A DNA stretch of 64,000 nt, from assembly GCA_023846275.1 (NCBI GenBank), contig JAIUJO010000443.1, forward strand, positions 112,545 through 176,544, in the 5' to 3' direction. A model generated the notes under the pieces. The model was not told the origin of the DNA and searched no databases. It worked only from the letters and a program-made list of their open reading frames with translations. The translations under genes were made by a program, and so were the position numbers. Of this stretch, positions 36,919 through 50,990 are shown one piece after another. This DNA comes from Vanilla planifolia (lineage: Eukaryota > Streptophyta > Magnoliopsida > Asparagales > Orchidaceae). Each line of letters begins with the position of its first letter. Position 1 is the stretch's first letter.

Positions 36919-39900
36919 AGTGCACACGAGTGTATATTTGCATGTTTCAATGTGTGCATGTGTTTGTCTATGTGTGTTCTTGTGTGTGTGCATGTGATTA
37001 TACATGTATGTGTGCATCTATGTGTACATGTGCATTCATGTATGTGAGTTTGTGTGTTACTATGCATATGTGTGTGGGTGCATATGTATTTATCTATGTG
37101 TGTGTGCATGTTGGCATGTATGAGTGTTTGCGCATGTGAATGTTTGCTGATCTAGATGAATGTGTTCCTATGTGCTCGAACGTGTTTGTGTGCATGTTTA
37201 TTTTTGTGTGTGTGTACATGTACAAATATGTGAATATGTGTGTATGTGCATTCATTTGTGTCTTTGTGCATTTGTGCTTGTGTGCTTGCATGCTTGTTTG
37301 TGTATTTGTGTATGCATATGTAGGTATGCATGTGTGTGCATTAGTGTGTCTGTGTATGGGTGTGTGTGCACCTGTGTGTGTGTGTGTTTGTGCATGTGTA
37401 CACGTGTGTATGTGCATGTTTGTTTGTGTGCATGTATGTGTACATGTGTGTGTGCATGCAAGTGTGTGTAAATGTGTTCGTTTCTATGTGTGTGATTACA
37501 TGTATATACATGCATATGTGTACAAGTGTTTGTGCATGTGGGTGTGTGTATGCATGAATGTGTGTATGTGTTTTTATGGGTGTGTATGCATGCTTGTGTA
37601 TGTGTTTGTGTCTTTATGCATGTGTGTGCATATGCGTGCAAGTGTGCATATGCATGCATTTGTGTGCATGCGTTTGCTTGCATGCTTTTATGTTTTATGA
37701 ATATGTGTATGCGTATGCATGTGCTTATGTATATGTGAATGTGTGTGTATGCACATGTGCATGCTTATGTAGGTGAATATGTTTATGAGTCATTGTGTGT
37801 GCGTGTGTATGGGTGTGTGTGTGTGTGTGATTTTGTTATTGCATTCATTTGCATGCGTGTGTGTGCGTTAATGGGAATGCATGTCCATGTCTGTGTGCAT
37901 GGGTGTGTGTACTTGTAAGTGTATGTCTATGAGTGTTTGTGTGTGCATGGGTCTGTAATGGTCCTTATGTGGGTGCAAGTGCATTCATGTTTGTGTATAT
38001 GCATGTGCCTATGTCTGCATTTGTTTTTGTGTGTACTTATATACCTGTGTGTTCTTTTGTGTGTTTGTAGGTGTGTGCATTTGTGCTTGTGCATATATCT
38101 ATTAGTAAACTTGTGTGCATGTCCATGTATGTGTGCATTCGTATTTGTGTGTGTATATGTGCACGTGCCAATGTGAGCATGTGTGTCTGTGTTATGTGTG
38201 CGTGTCTATGTGTATACGTGTGTGGGTGTGGCTGTTCTTATGTGTGTGTACGTGCATATGTGTTTGTGGACATATGTTTGTGTATGCATGTACATGTGTG
38301 TTTATGAGTGTACTTATGTGTGCATGTCTATGTCTGTGCTCTAATGCACGTGAGTTTGATTATGCTCGCATAAGTGTCTTCATGCATACATGTGTGCAAA
38401 GATGTGTGCATATGTGTGTGTGCAAGCACGTGTCTTTGTTAGGAGTATGCTTACACGTGCATTTGTATTTGTGTGTGTGTGTGCATTTACTAGTTTTTGT
38501 GTGTGACTGCATGCATGTGTGCTTGTGTGTGTTTGTAGGGGTCCATGTTTGTGTACTTGTACTTGCATACATGGGAGTGGGTGTGTGGATGTGTGCATGC
38601 GTTTGCATGTGTGAACATGTGTGTGTGTGCATGCACACGTGTATGAATGTGTGTATGTGTGTGTGAACGTGTGTATGTTCGTGTGCATGTGCATGTGAGT
38701 ATGTGTGTTTGTTTGTGTGTGCATGTCTGTGTTTTGAGTTCATGTTTATGCATGCATGTATGGTTGTGTGTGTGCATCAACATGTGTGTGTATATGCCTA
38801 TATATGTGTGCCTATGTGTGTGTATGTTTGTGTGTCTATGTATGGGCATGTGTGTGTTTATGTGTGTTTGTGTATGCATGTGTGAGCATGTACATGCATG
38901 TTCTTATGTTTGTGTGTGTACACATGTATGTGTGTATACATGTATGAGTTGATGTGTGCGTATTGTATCTACATATGTGTGCATGTGTTTGTGCTAATGT
39001 TTGTGTGTTTATGTGTTTGTCTATTTGTTTGTAAGAATGCTTATGTGCATGCATGTGTGTGTGTATATGCATATGCTTTTGTGTGCATTTGTATGTATGT
39101 GTGCATTTATGTAAGTGCATTTGTGTGTGTTTATGTTTATGTATGTGTGCATGCATGTGTTTGTTTATGGGTGTATGTGCTAGCATGTGCCAGTGTGTTT
39201 GTGCATTTGTGTATATGTGTGAGCATGTGCATGTATGTGCACACGTGTATGTTCATTCGTGTACATGTGCATGTTTGTGAGTGTGTCAGTATTTGTGCTT
39301 TCTTGTGCATGTGTGTGCATGTGCTTTTTTGTGCATGCATGCATGTAGAGTACATATGTGTGCCTGTGCATGTTTATGAGTGTGTGTGTGTGTTTTTGTG
39401 TGCATGAATGCATGAGTTTGTGAGTGTATGTTCATGTACATGAGCATGTGTGTGTGTGTGTTCATTTACATGTTTGCATGCATGTGTGTGCATAAGTGTG
39501 CATGTATTTGTGCATGTGTGTGCATACTTTTTTGTGTGGGTCTATACCTATAATGTGTTTGTGTTCCTCTATGTATGTGTGTGTGCTTATGTTTGCATTT
39601 GTGTTCGTATGCACATGCCCTCATGTGTGTGTGTGTGTGCTTGTGTGCATGCATTCACGTGTATGCTTGCATTTTCAAGCCTATGTGTCTATGAACATGT
39701 GTGCATATCTCTATGTGTGTCCATGTGTATGTATGTGTGCATGTGGGAGCATATGTACGTATGTGTGTGCATGCATGAATTACTTGTGTGTGTGTGACTA
39801 TGTGTGTGTGCATGCGTGTGTGTGGGTGCATGTTGACATGTGCGTGTGTGTGTGTGTGTGTGCGTGCATGTGTGTGCCTCTATATATGTACTAGTTTGTA

Positions 39901-41547
39901 TAAGAGCAAGTGTGTGTGCATGTTTGTACGGTGCATGTGTAAGATTGTGCAAGTGCATGTGCATGTGTTTGTGTGCGGCACGTATGCATGTTTGTGTGTA
40001 CAAGCATGTGTGTGCACGTATGTGTACATCGGTGTAGATGTGTCTGAGCATAGGTGTTTGTATGCTTATTTGTACATGTGTGTTTCTCTATGTGCATGTG
40101 TTTAAGCATACGTGTTGTGTTTATGCATCTTTGTGAGCATGTGTTTGTGCATGTGTGTATATGTGTGTGCATGTGTGTGTATGCAGTTTTGTGCATGGCT
40201 TGGTGCATGTGTGTGTGTGTGTGTGTGTCCATGTTCATTTATGTGTTTGTGTGTGTGCATACATATGTGTGAAAGTGTGTGTATGTGAAGGTGTATGAGT
40301 GTGTTTGTTCTTGTGCATGTGTGCATGCTTGCATGTGTGTTTGTGAGTATGTGTTTGTGTGTGTGCCACTGTGTGCTTCTTTGTGTATGTGTGGGTGTGG
40401 ATGTGCATGTTGTGTGTGTATATTTGTGTGCATTTGAGTGCCTACTTGTTCATATATAGGTGTGTCTATCCATCTGGATGTATGTGCATGCAAGTGTGTT
40501 TTATGTGTGCATGGGCCTATGTGTGCATCCTTCAGTAAGTGGTGTGTGTGCATGTCTATATCCATGTGTGTGTGTATTTGTACACATGCATGCATGTCTA
40601 TATAGTTTTGTGTTTGTGAGTGTTGCAATCATGTGGGTGTGTATGAATTTGTACAATTGTGTGTGCATTGCACATGTCTATTTGTGGATGTGCTTGAGTG
40701 TGGGTGTATTCTTGTGTGTGTGTGCATGTGCTTTTGAGTGCATGTGCATGTGTCTGCCTATGCATGTGCATATGCATGTATGTCGATGCATGTGCTTGCA
40801 AATGTGAGGGCATGTGTGTGCATGTTAGTGGTGTGTGTGAGTATGAATGCATGTGTGTATGTGTACATCTGCATATTGTATGTGTGCATCGATACAAATG
40901 TGCTTGTATGTGTGAGTGTGTGCATATGTGGTGCATGTGTGTTTGCATGAATGTGTGCCTTTAGGCATGTGTGCATTTTTATGTGTGTGTGCATGTGTGT
41001 TTGTGTGTCTATGTGTTTGTGTGCATGTGTGTATGCATGTGCATGTGCTTGCATGCATGCATGTGTGTGTATGCACTTGGGTGCATATGTCCATGTGTAT
41101 GGGTGCAAGTGCACGCTCTCGTGCGTGTGCAATATGTGTTTGCATGGGCATGTGTGTGTGGGAGTGTGTGTCTATGTGTGTATGCACATTGTCTTGTTCC
41201 TGTGTATTTGGGTAGGTATTTGTATGCATGCCTACATACATGTGTGTTTGCATGGGTGTGTGTGCAAGTGTTTATGCATGCTTATGTACTTATATGCTTT
41301 TGTGTGCATGTGTTTGTGTGCATGCATGCATGTATGTGTGTGCATGCATGCATGTATGTGTGTGCATGTGCTTGTGTGTGTTTATGTGTGCATGAGGTTT
41401 GTGTGTATTTTTGTGCATAAGTGTGTTTAGTTGTGAGTGCATGTGTTTGTTGGTGCATGCATTTGTGTTTATGTGTGTGCACATGTGTGTGTGAATGTGT
41501 GCACAAATGTGGTTATGTGTAAGTATGTGCATGTGAGTGTGTGTGCA

Positions 41548-41570
41548 TAATCACGAGCATGCATGCAAGC
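41548..41570. other. Strand-switch junction between TG-rich and CA-rich DNA
   Basis: The plus strand reads as uninterrupted TG-type sequence up to GTGTGTGTGC and becomes CA-type from about AAGCACACACCC onward. The switch is complete within about 20 bp (ATAATCACGAGCATGCATGC). It is best explained as an inversion or inverted-duplication breakpoint, because inverted homology to 24400-28150 starts about 0.4 kb further right. Confidence 0.85.
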
Positions 41571-41999
41571 ACACACCCACGCACATAGAAGCAAATGCAC
41601 ATGGACACACATGCATGCACAACACACACACATACATGCATGCTCACCTGCAAGCACACACACCATAATCATGCACACATGTTCACACACATGCATATGC
41701 GCACATACACAAACATGCATGAGCAAGCATGCACACACAAACAATGCAAATACACACAAGTGCATAACCAAGCACACAAATACACATGCACATGCACACT
41801 CACACATGCATATGTACACATGCACAAATAAGTGCATATCCAACCACACAAATTCACATGCACATAAATGCTCACACACATGCATATACACGCATGCACA
41901 TGCACATACTCTTATCCATATGCACAAGCATATATGCAAACACACAAATAGGTGCATGCACACACACACACACGAGCACATTACCTAGGAACACAAACA

Positions 42000-44900
42000 T
42001 GAATACATGTACACAGGCACACGTACACTTATAAAGTTGCATATGTATAGGCTCGTGCACACACTCACACACACATGCACCGGTAAACACACACATATAT
42101 GCACATACAGATGTCGACACATGCATAAGCATGCACACACCCACACATAGACACACATGCACACTCATGCACACACACTTGCACACATACACACACATGT
42201 ATGCATGCACACACACATGCAAAAACAAAGATGTGATCACACACACATACAAATGCACAAATGCATATACACATGCAAACACACTTTTACACATGTATGC
42301 ACACATACACACACTCAAATATGCCTAAATTTACACGTAATCACACATGCATACAATCAAATGCATATACACACACACAAACACACTCCATCATGCACAC
42401 AAGCATAGGTATCCACATGCATAGAGGCTTGCACACACACACAAGCACATGCACACACCCACTCATACAAACACTCAAACATAGAGACACTCATGCTTGT
42501 TCACAAGCATAGCATGCAAAGTTGCATGCACCCAGACATATAGACACAAGAACAAATGTGTAGACATGTATAAACACACATATACACCCACTCACTCACC
42601 TATAGACACGCATACAAACATCTACACACACACCCACACATGTAGGCACACATACATATATGCATGTAAGCACACACAAACATGCATGCATACCCACCTA
42701 TGCACATGGACATGTACCCATAAACACATACCCACACTCATGCAATTGCATGCATATATGAAGACACACACACTCAAACACTTACATACACACATGTACA
42801 CACATGTGGATATGCAAACCCACACATGCTCATGCACATGCACATGCAAATAGACACACAAAGACAAATATGCACATACATGCACACACATGCCCACATA
42901 TTGGCACTAGGCACACACTCACACAAACATGCACACACACACATACACACATGTATACACCCACACATCATAGTCATGCACATGCACACACACACACACA
43001 TGCCCATGCATAGGCATACACATACATCTATGCATAGTTGAACACCTGCACACACACACACATACACACATGTACACACATGAACATGCACACATTGATG
43101 CACACACATGCACAAACACACATGCACACATACATGCACTCACATGCACATGCAAATGCACACACATACACATATGTAATCATCCACACATAGACAAGCA
43201 TAGTAATACAAAAATATATGCACATGCATGCACACATATGCACACTCACATGTATAGGAACACAGATAGGCTCACAAACATGAACACCTACATACACACA
43301 CACACGTCCACACATGCAAATACTCACATACACACACACACACGTACACATGCATACATACACACACCCATACACTTGTACACAAACATGCACACATACA
43401 CTCACACATACCACACTCACAAACATTCACATGCGACACATGACCATACATAGGCACACGTAGAGGCTTATGCATGAACACTCATATGCACACACAATCA
43501 ACCATACATGCACACACTAACACATGCACACATGCACATGCACATACACACACACACATGCATAGATGAATACTCACACACAAGCATAAAAGCACACACA
43601 CCATTCATGCATGCACCTACAAACACACATGCACATGCAGACAAACATATATGCACACGCATATGCATGCATGCATATGCCTACACCCTTATATGCACAA
43701 GCACACATACATACACACACATGCTCATAAACATCTACACTTACACATACACACACAATCATATACATGCACACACACATACATTCATACATGCACACTT
43801 ACACACACATGCAAATGCCTGCACACACACCTGCACAAACACATGCACTAACAAAGATACACCGATGCAAACATAGACACATGCACAAAAACATACATGT
43901 AGAAAATGCATGCATATGTACACACTCATATAGAAACACTACACACATACAAACGTGTCCACATATGCAAACACAAAGATGCATGCACATATACACACAT
44001 ACACACATGCACATAAACAAGCACACATAAGCATATGCTCAAACAAATGGACACATTAACATGTGCACATGCATGCACACATGTGCACAAATATACTCTC
44101 ATGCATACTCACACACATACACACATAAGAACACATGCACACACAATGGTAGACATAAGCATACACACATAGAATCTCATGTAGACTTGTACATACATGC
44201 ACACACACCAACACACACAAGCATGCACACACACACATGCACATATAAATGCATGCATACAAGAACACGCATGCAGATACACAATCACACACACACATGT
44301 ATGCTAACAACATGCATGTGCATAAACACCCAAACAACCACACATGCACACATTCACAAACACACATGGGCTAATGCACACACATGCATGTACTCATACA
44401 AAATACACACACTCATATACAAGCACATGCACTCACACACACAAATGCACATGCACATAAAGAGATCCACACATATGCAAATGCAAAAAAAAAACACACA
44501 CACACATGCACACACACATAAATGCATGTGCACAGACACACACACACACACACGTGTACAAGAAAACACACTCACACATGCACGACTACACACACACATG
44601 TGCATGCACACACATACACACACATGTGCATGCACATACATGCATAAAAACATGCACACACTCATATATGAAAATACATAGAAGCACATGGACACACAAA
44701 AACATGCACCCACATGTTCACAATAACATACAAAAGCACACACATTCTCACATACATGAACACACAACCACACACATGTACTTATAATCAGACACATGCA
44801 TGCACACATGCAAACACACAGCTTATAATCATACACACATGCATATGCACACATGCCAACAAGAACATATATACATATGTGTGCATGTACACCCTCACAT

Positions 44901-45950
44901 GCATACACACTGCATGCACTTAGATGCGCATATGCACATTAAGAAACACCCCCACACACATGGAAATACGCATACACGCTCAAATACACATGCATGTGTA
45001 GACACACACTGACATATACACATAGACATATGCATGTAGACACACGTACTTGTAAAAAATACATGTACATTAACACAAACACACACATGCTCCTGTACAC
45101 ACATCCATGCACATAGACATAAGAACACGTATGCACAAGCACACAAACACACACATACACACATACAAAAACATATAAACATACACACTTGTATATGCAT
45201 GCATACACATAGGCACATGCCATACACAAACCCATACACATGAACACATGCACACACAATACACACACACACATGCATGCATGCAAGCACATATGCATGC
45301 CTTCACATTCATAGACACACATACACATATATACCCACGCACACACACATGCAAACTAACACACAAGCATGCACATGCATGCACACACATAGGAACTCAC
45401 AAAGAGCCAAACACACACACATGCAAATAAACACATCCACATGATCATGCACGAATGCGATCACACACACACACACACACACACATGAACACCCATATAC
45501 ACAAACCCACCCACAAACATACACACACACGTATGAACACATGCACACTCATAGAAACATGTAGGTACACACACAAACTTGCATATGCACACACACACAC
45601 ACATGCACACGTACACACACACGTCTACTCTCATACAAGTACACTCATGCACACACACACATGAATATACAAATGCACACTCACACACAAGCAAGCACAC
45701 ATGCAAACACCCACACATACATGAATGCACCCAAATGTGCTGACTTGCATACACACAAACACATACACATGTGTGCATGCACACATATGCATACACAAGC
45801 ACTTAAACATGCACAAAAAAGCACACACATGCATACAAAGATGTACATACACCCTCATACACATTAACACCAACACACAAACACATATATGCTTAACTTT
45901 ACATGCTCACATGCACACACACACACATGCATGCACATGCACACATACTC
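42000..45950 (-). repeat. Inverted duplication, arm B
   Basis: This is the minus-strand copy of arm A. Plus-strand positions of its landmarks are: 42217-42238 (the AAAAACAAAGATGTG word), about 42483-42511 (GAGACACTCATGCTTGT), 44767-44785 (ACTTATAATCAGACACATG), 44934-44956 (the CACATTAAGAAACACCCCC word) and 45163-45226 (GGCACATGCC and flank). Identity is moderate, with scattered indels, so the duplication is old. Confidence 0.8.
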
Positions 45951-47520
45951 ATACATGTGCTCTTACACACTCACATATACATACACAAATACACAAATGC
46001 ATGCACGAACACACAGACAAGCAGACATGCACAGCTACACATGCATGCACAAACTCACACATAACACATGCACAAATAAACACATGCATGCTCACATAGA
46101 CAGACACATGATATCACACATAACAAGCACCCATGCACACACATGTCTATGTGCATGTGCATAGACACATTCACACTCACAGGCATGCACACACATATGT
46201 ACATAACTACATACACCCATACACACAAACACACACATGTGCATACATGCACAAACACACATGCACACACAAAGGCATGCATGCACCTAAACATATAGAT
46301 ACCCACACCTATATGCACACCAATGCACACACACACACACATACATAGAAACATGCATGTACACTCACACCTAAATACACACACACACATGTACACACAT
46401 ACACACATATGCACAAATGCTAACATAAGCAAACACATAGGCAAGTACATAGCCGAACAAACACAATCGCTCACACATTAACATGTGTTCATATATAGAA
46501 GCATACAAATGCATACACAAACACACACACACACACACACTTAAGCACACATGCACATATGGAAACACAAACACATGCTTGCACATAATTGCATACACAA
46601 TTGCATTCACATGAAAAAACACACACTTATGTACAGGCATAAATACATGCATGCACATATATGCATGCTCAATACACTAACACATATGCACAAAAGAAAA
46701 TATATGCACACTCACATAAATACACACATGCATGTAGGCATGCACACACACCCACATGCAAAAAAGCAAATGTGGTCTCACACATATATGTAAACATGCA
46801 CACATATGCTCACACACACACACACACAAGCACATACACAAATGCATACACACAATCGCACACATTTTTACACATATGCTCATACACAAACACACATGCA
46901 CATGCACACATACACATAGTAATTCTCATGCATCCACACACATTGGCACCCATGCATGCACAAACAAAAACACAATCACACAAGCACAAACACACACATG
47001 TACACATACATACATGTACATGCATGCACACACACATGCATGTACCCATGTTCATGCACTCAAATGCACAAGCACACACATGCATGCACATATATGCATA
47101 TCCACATGCATGCACAAACACATGCACATGCACACACAAATACACACACTCATAAATGCATAGACATATGCATATACACATGCACACACACACACATGGA
47201 TGTACACAAGCCCATAAGCATATACACACTCATGTACGCACATGCACACACACATACACATGCACAAGTATGCACACACAAACACCCATATACACACATA
47301 AATATGCACATGCACATGCACACACATGCACCGACACACACATGCTCGTACACGTGCACAAACATAAAAACACAATTACACACACACGCACATGCATCCA
47401 CGTACATGCACACATGCTACAAGAACAAACACACACACACACATGCACACACACATGCACATACAAACAAGCTTGCACGAACAAAAATACAAGCATAAAT
47501 ACAAAGATGCACAAACACAC

Positions 47521-47562
47521 ACATATGCGTGCACACACATATGCGTGCACACACATGGACAC
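47521..47562. repeat. 20-bp tandem duplication
   Basis: The word ATATGCGTGCACACAC occurs twice in immediate succession with a 20-bp period. Confidence 0.8.
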
Positions 47563-49269
47563 ATACACACATGCATGTACATAAGAATGCACACACACAC
47601 ATGCACAAGCATATGCACACACCCATAGATAGAGACGTGCACATTACCTACACACACCATCATGCACACCCATGCACATGCACACATACACATGCACACA
47701 TGCACACACACACACACCCAGACTCACCAACCCATACAAATGCATACAAACATGAACACACACATATGCACATGCACACACACATGCATGAACACATGCA
47801 CACAAACACATGCATAAAAACACATGCACACAACACTCACACTAATATGGATACTAACACATGCACACCTGTATGCACACACATAGACATTCACACATGC
47901 CTATAAGCACACACACTCATACATGAACATGCACACAAATGCATGTGCACACACACATGCACACAAGAACACAAGCATGCACATGTACACACACTCTTTT
48001 TCATGCACATGTACACACACAAACATATATACATGCATGTGCATGCACACAAACATTCACACACACATGCATACACTGAAGCGCTCTCTTGTGCACTAGC
48101 ACACTACACATGAGAACACATAAGATAGCACAACACATAAAAAAATGGGTACACACACTTGCACACACACACACACACACACCTACCATAGACATGTACA
48201 CCTACACACATACTCTCACAACTAAATAGGCACACAGAGAGACACACACACATATACGCATATGCATGAACACATACCAACCTCTCTCCCACCACACACA
48301 CACAAATGCACATGTACATAAACATAGTCAAACACATGTATTCACACATACAAGCACACAACCACACATGTGCACACATGCATCAATAGACTCCTATGTT
48401 TCCAATTGCACAGATGCACATGCACACACATACACTCACAAACACACAAAAAATCACACACATGTCCAAATTCGTACGCACATGTTTTCATGCACATGTA
48501 CACAAACACATGCAAATATTAATGCACATGCATGCACACACAATGCACACAAACTTGCACATGCATTCATATACACAAATGTGCATAGATAGAGAGACAC
48601 ACACACACTTGCATGCACCCACATGTGCACTCACACTCATGCACATGCACAGATACTCATAAGCACACAAACACATAAACATGTAATGACACAAAACAGA
48701 TGAACAAGTACACACAAGCATAAGTACACACTTATAAACACACACCTAAACACATTCACTTATGAATGCACAAACACACACATCAAACATACATATACGC
48801 ACACACTAACAAGCACATACACACATGTATTCACACACACTCACCTGCATGCATGCACACACACAAAAACACAACCACACATACACATAGGGCATGCACA
48901 TGCACACTTGCCTACATCCACATACATGTACACAAACATATAAACACAAGCACACAAAGGACACCCACATATAGTCACACAAGCATGCAAAAATAGTCAT
49001 GGACACACATATAGACATAGGCACACTTGTACGCATGCACACACACGCACACAAACACACACAAGCACACACAAGCACAAACACACAAACTCACATTCAT
49101 GCACACATGTAATCTCACACAAGCACAAGCACAAATGTACACACATGCATGCACATATAAACAAACACATGCACATTGATTCTAGATGAAATGCAACACC
49201 ATTGCATCTTACATGCACAGATAGATGAACATAGAAAAATAGACACACATATAAAGATGCACACACATT

Positions 49270-49398
49270 CTATAGTCTTTGCTTCAAAAAACTTAAACTA
49301 CTACAATATACCTTCAGATTTAACTAAAATAATATTATGCTCAATAGGGCATTCATAATGTTTTTCTTGGTTTTATGATCATTACATCGAATGGTACA
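49270..49398 (-). repeat. Possible truncated 3' LTR remnant
   Basis: The plus-strand word ATCATTACATCGAATGGTACAA (49378-49399, two short halves joined here for position only) closely matches the one at 54968-54987, the outer edge of the 5' LTR. On the minus strand both read TGTACCA followed by a TCGAT-type word. This fits an LTR start just after the RNase H coding relic. Beyond the first 20-odd bases similarity to the 5' LTR is weak, and CA repeats begin within about 130 bp, so the LTR is truncated, replaced or highly diverged. A short purine-rich stretch (AAGTGAAAGA on minus, about 49403-49412) could be a worn polypurine tract. Confidence 0.45.
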
Positions 49399-49559
49399 AT
49401 AATCTTTCACTTAAGGATTGTAAATCCAACACTAGAATTAAATATATAATAGTAAAGAAAATATAATATTTATGAACAAACCAAGTTGTACAATATTCAA
49501 CATTTTAATTTGTACTATTTGATAGTTATAGTCGCTCAGAATTCTAGCTTGCACTCTCC

Positions 49560-50236
49560 CTAAATTCTAAAGCTAAGTTTGTCCACTTTTTATAATCATT
49601 CAAAAGGTTAATTACACCAAAGATGAATCTAAGTCTATGGACGACTTTGTTAGCTAATGTATGAGTAAAAATATAAATTAATTAGGTATAAGGTAGAATA
49701 AATAACTATTTAATCACGTTCTTTTACACATGCTCTCTAATAAACTGATGTCATAAATTTATGTGTTTTGTTCTTTAGTGCTAAATAGGATATTTAGATA
49801 AAACATTTGCACTTAAATTATCACAAAAGATTAAAATTTCTATAAATTCTAAGATTATTCAATCCTTAGAACTTCAGCAACACAACCTATAATAATGTAC
49901 TCATCCTCTATTATAAATCATGTCACCTAATTTTTTTCAATTAACCCAAAGAAATTAATGAACCATCAATCAATTAATACCAGACGTGCTCTTTCTACCA
50001 ATCTTACTACCAACAAAGTCAACATCTGTGTAGGTTATCAAATATAGACTCAAATCTAAGGTACCATATGCTTAAAGTCTTAATGCATATAATATATTTA
50101 AAAGTATGCTTAACTACTTGTAGGTGTGATTCATTAGAACTAGATTAAAACCTCACACACAAACCTATACTAAATATATTATCTAGCCTACTTGTAGTAG
50201 GATATAATAATGATCTAATCATTCCTTTAAACAATT
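49560..50236 (-). pseudogene. Copia RNase H domain relic
   Basis: Read on minus from about 50236, the conceptual peptide KLFKGMIRSLLYPTTSRL leads to FSIGLCVRF, then ESHLQVVKHTFKYI. The RNase H signature YTDVDFVGSKIGRKSTSG lies at about 49978-50036 in a different frame. A further family-like stretch with KNKTHKF and THTLANKVV follows, down to about 49560. This is the C-terminal RNase H of copia Pol, which removes the RNA template during reverse transcription. Several stops and at least one frame change disable it. It directly follows the RT relic, as expected. Confidence 0.85.
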
Positions 50237-50239
50237 TTT

Positions 50240-50990
50240 TGTTACTATGCTTTTTAGCTTTATCTTTATTTATGATAGTGCTTCTACTAATGCATTTCTT
50301 TCTTTGCTTCTTGTTATAATAATCAAATTTTTCTGCAACTCCATCAAATACTTAGTTTGAAGAATAACAATTCCTTCACTTATTTGATTGACCTAAGGTC
50401 TTGTGAAGAAGGTTAACTCTCCCATTACACACATTTCAAATTTATTTTTTTTGTTAAATTAGAAAACTTTATGCACATCTCTTTATTGGAAGCTCCAAAT
50501 ATTATGTCATACACATAAATTTGATATATTAATTAACTTGAACCAAATTTTGAATAAATAAAGTATTATCTATCTTGTCTTTATGAAAACTATTTGACAT
50601 AATAAAAATGCACAATCTTTCATACCAAGCACTTGGAGCTTGCTTCAAACCTTAAAGTGCCTTCTTAAGTTTATAAACATGATTTATCTTATCATGTATC
50701 TCAAATCATTAAGGTTATTCAACATAAACTTCTTCATTTATATATCTAGTTAAAAATACACTTTTAATATCCATTTTGTATAATCTTAGTCTTTTGTGAC
50801 ATGCATAAGCAAGTAAAATCCTATTTATTACAAGTCTAGCTATAGAAGCAAATATCTCATCCTCATTTACTCCTTCGACTTGGTAATAACCTTTGGTTAT
50901 TGATCTAGTTTTATTCTTAATAATTGCACCATTTTCATCTAGCTTAATTTTCAACACCCACTTTGTATTAATGATGATTTTATCATTTAG
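50240..50990 (-). pseudogene. Copia reverse transcriptase (RVT_2) relic
   Basis: An open stretch at 50715-50957 encodes about 80 residues with clear copia RT blocks: KIKLDENGAIIKNKTRS near its start, then a FASIARL word and YKMDIKSVFL, which keeps the first catalytic Asp, and INEEVYVE at its end. Further down, VYKLKKAL is followed by a TAA stop (plus 50652-50654), then GLKQAPSAWYERL. The catalytic box at 50506-50517 reads YVYD, not YVDD, so one metal-binding Asp is lost. Additional stops follow. It would have copied element RNA into DNA in virus-like particles. Inactive. Confidence 0.93.

Larger units (their letters stand above)
1..41547. repeat. TG-rich degenerate alternating purine-pyrimidine satellite-like block
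   Basis: The plus strand is almost entirely T and G with interspersed CA and TA steps, built from words such as TGTGTG, TGCATG, GTATGTG and CATGTG. There is no fixed short period and pure (TG)n runs stay short, so this is not a simple microsatellite. Long open frames exist in several frames on both strands because stop codons are rare in this composition. Their products are Cys/Val/Met/Tyr-rich (plus) or His/Thr-rich (minus), with no domain, signal peptide or consistent start context. I see no gene, RNA gene or recognisable transposon. Local substructure is listed separately. The origin is unknown; an old dinucleotide repeat expanded and reshuffled by duplication is my inference. Confidence 0.9.
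41570..49270. repeat. CA-rich degenerate alternating block (inverse orientation)
   Basis: This has the same composition class as 1-41547 but reverse complemented: ACACAC, CATGCA, GTGCAT and ACATGC words dominate the plus strand. No gene or RNA is recognised. About 42000-45950 is an inverted copy of 24400-28150. For 46000-49270 I found no convincing partner by eye. More complex sequence appears from about 48070 (GCGCTCTCTTGTGCACTAG) and again from about 49180, just before the AT-rich island. Confidence 0.9.

Noticed and set aside
46000..49270. Continuation of the inverted duplication toward 21-24.4 kb
   Set aside because: Words at the expected mirror positions did not line up by eye, so the arm was stopped at about 45950.
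49403..49412. Definite polypurine tract
   Set aside because: AAGTGAAAGA is only weakly purine-pure and its position depends on the uncertain 3' LTR start, so it is mentioned but not listed.
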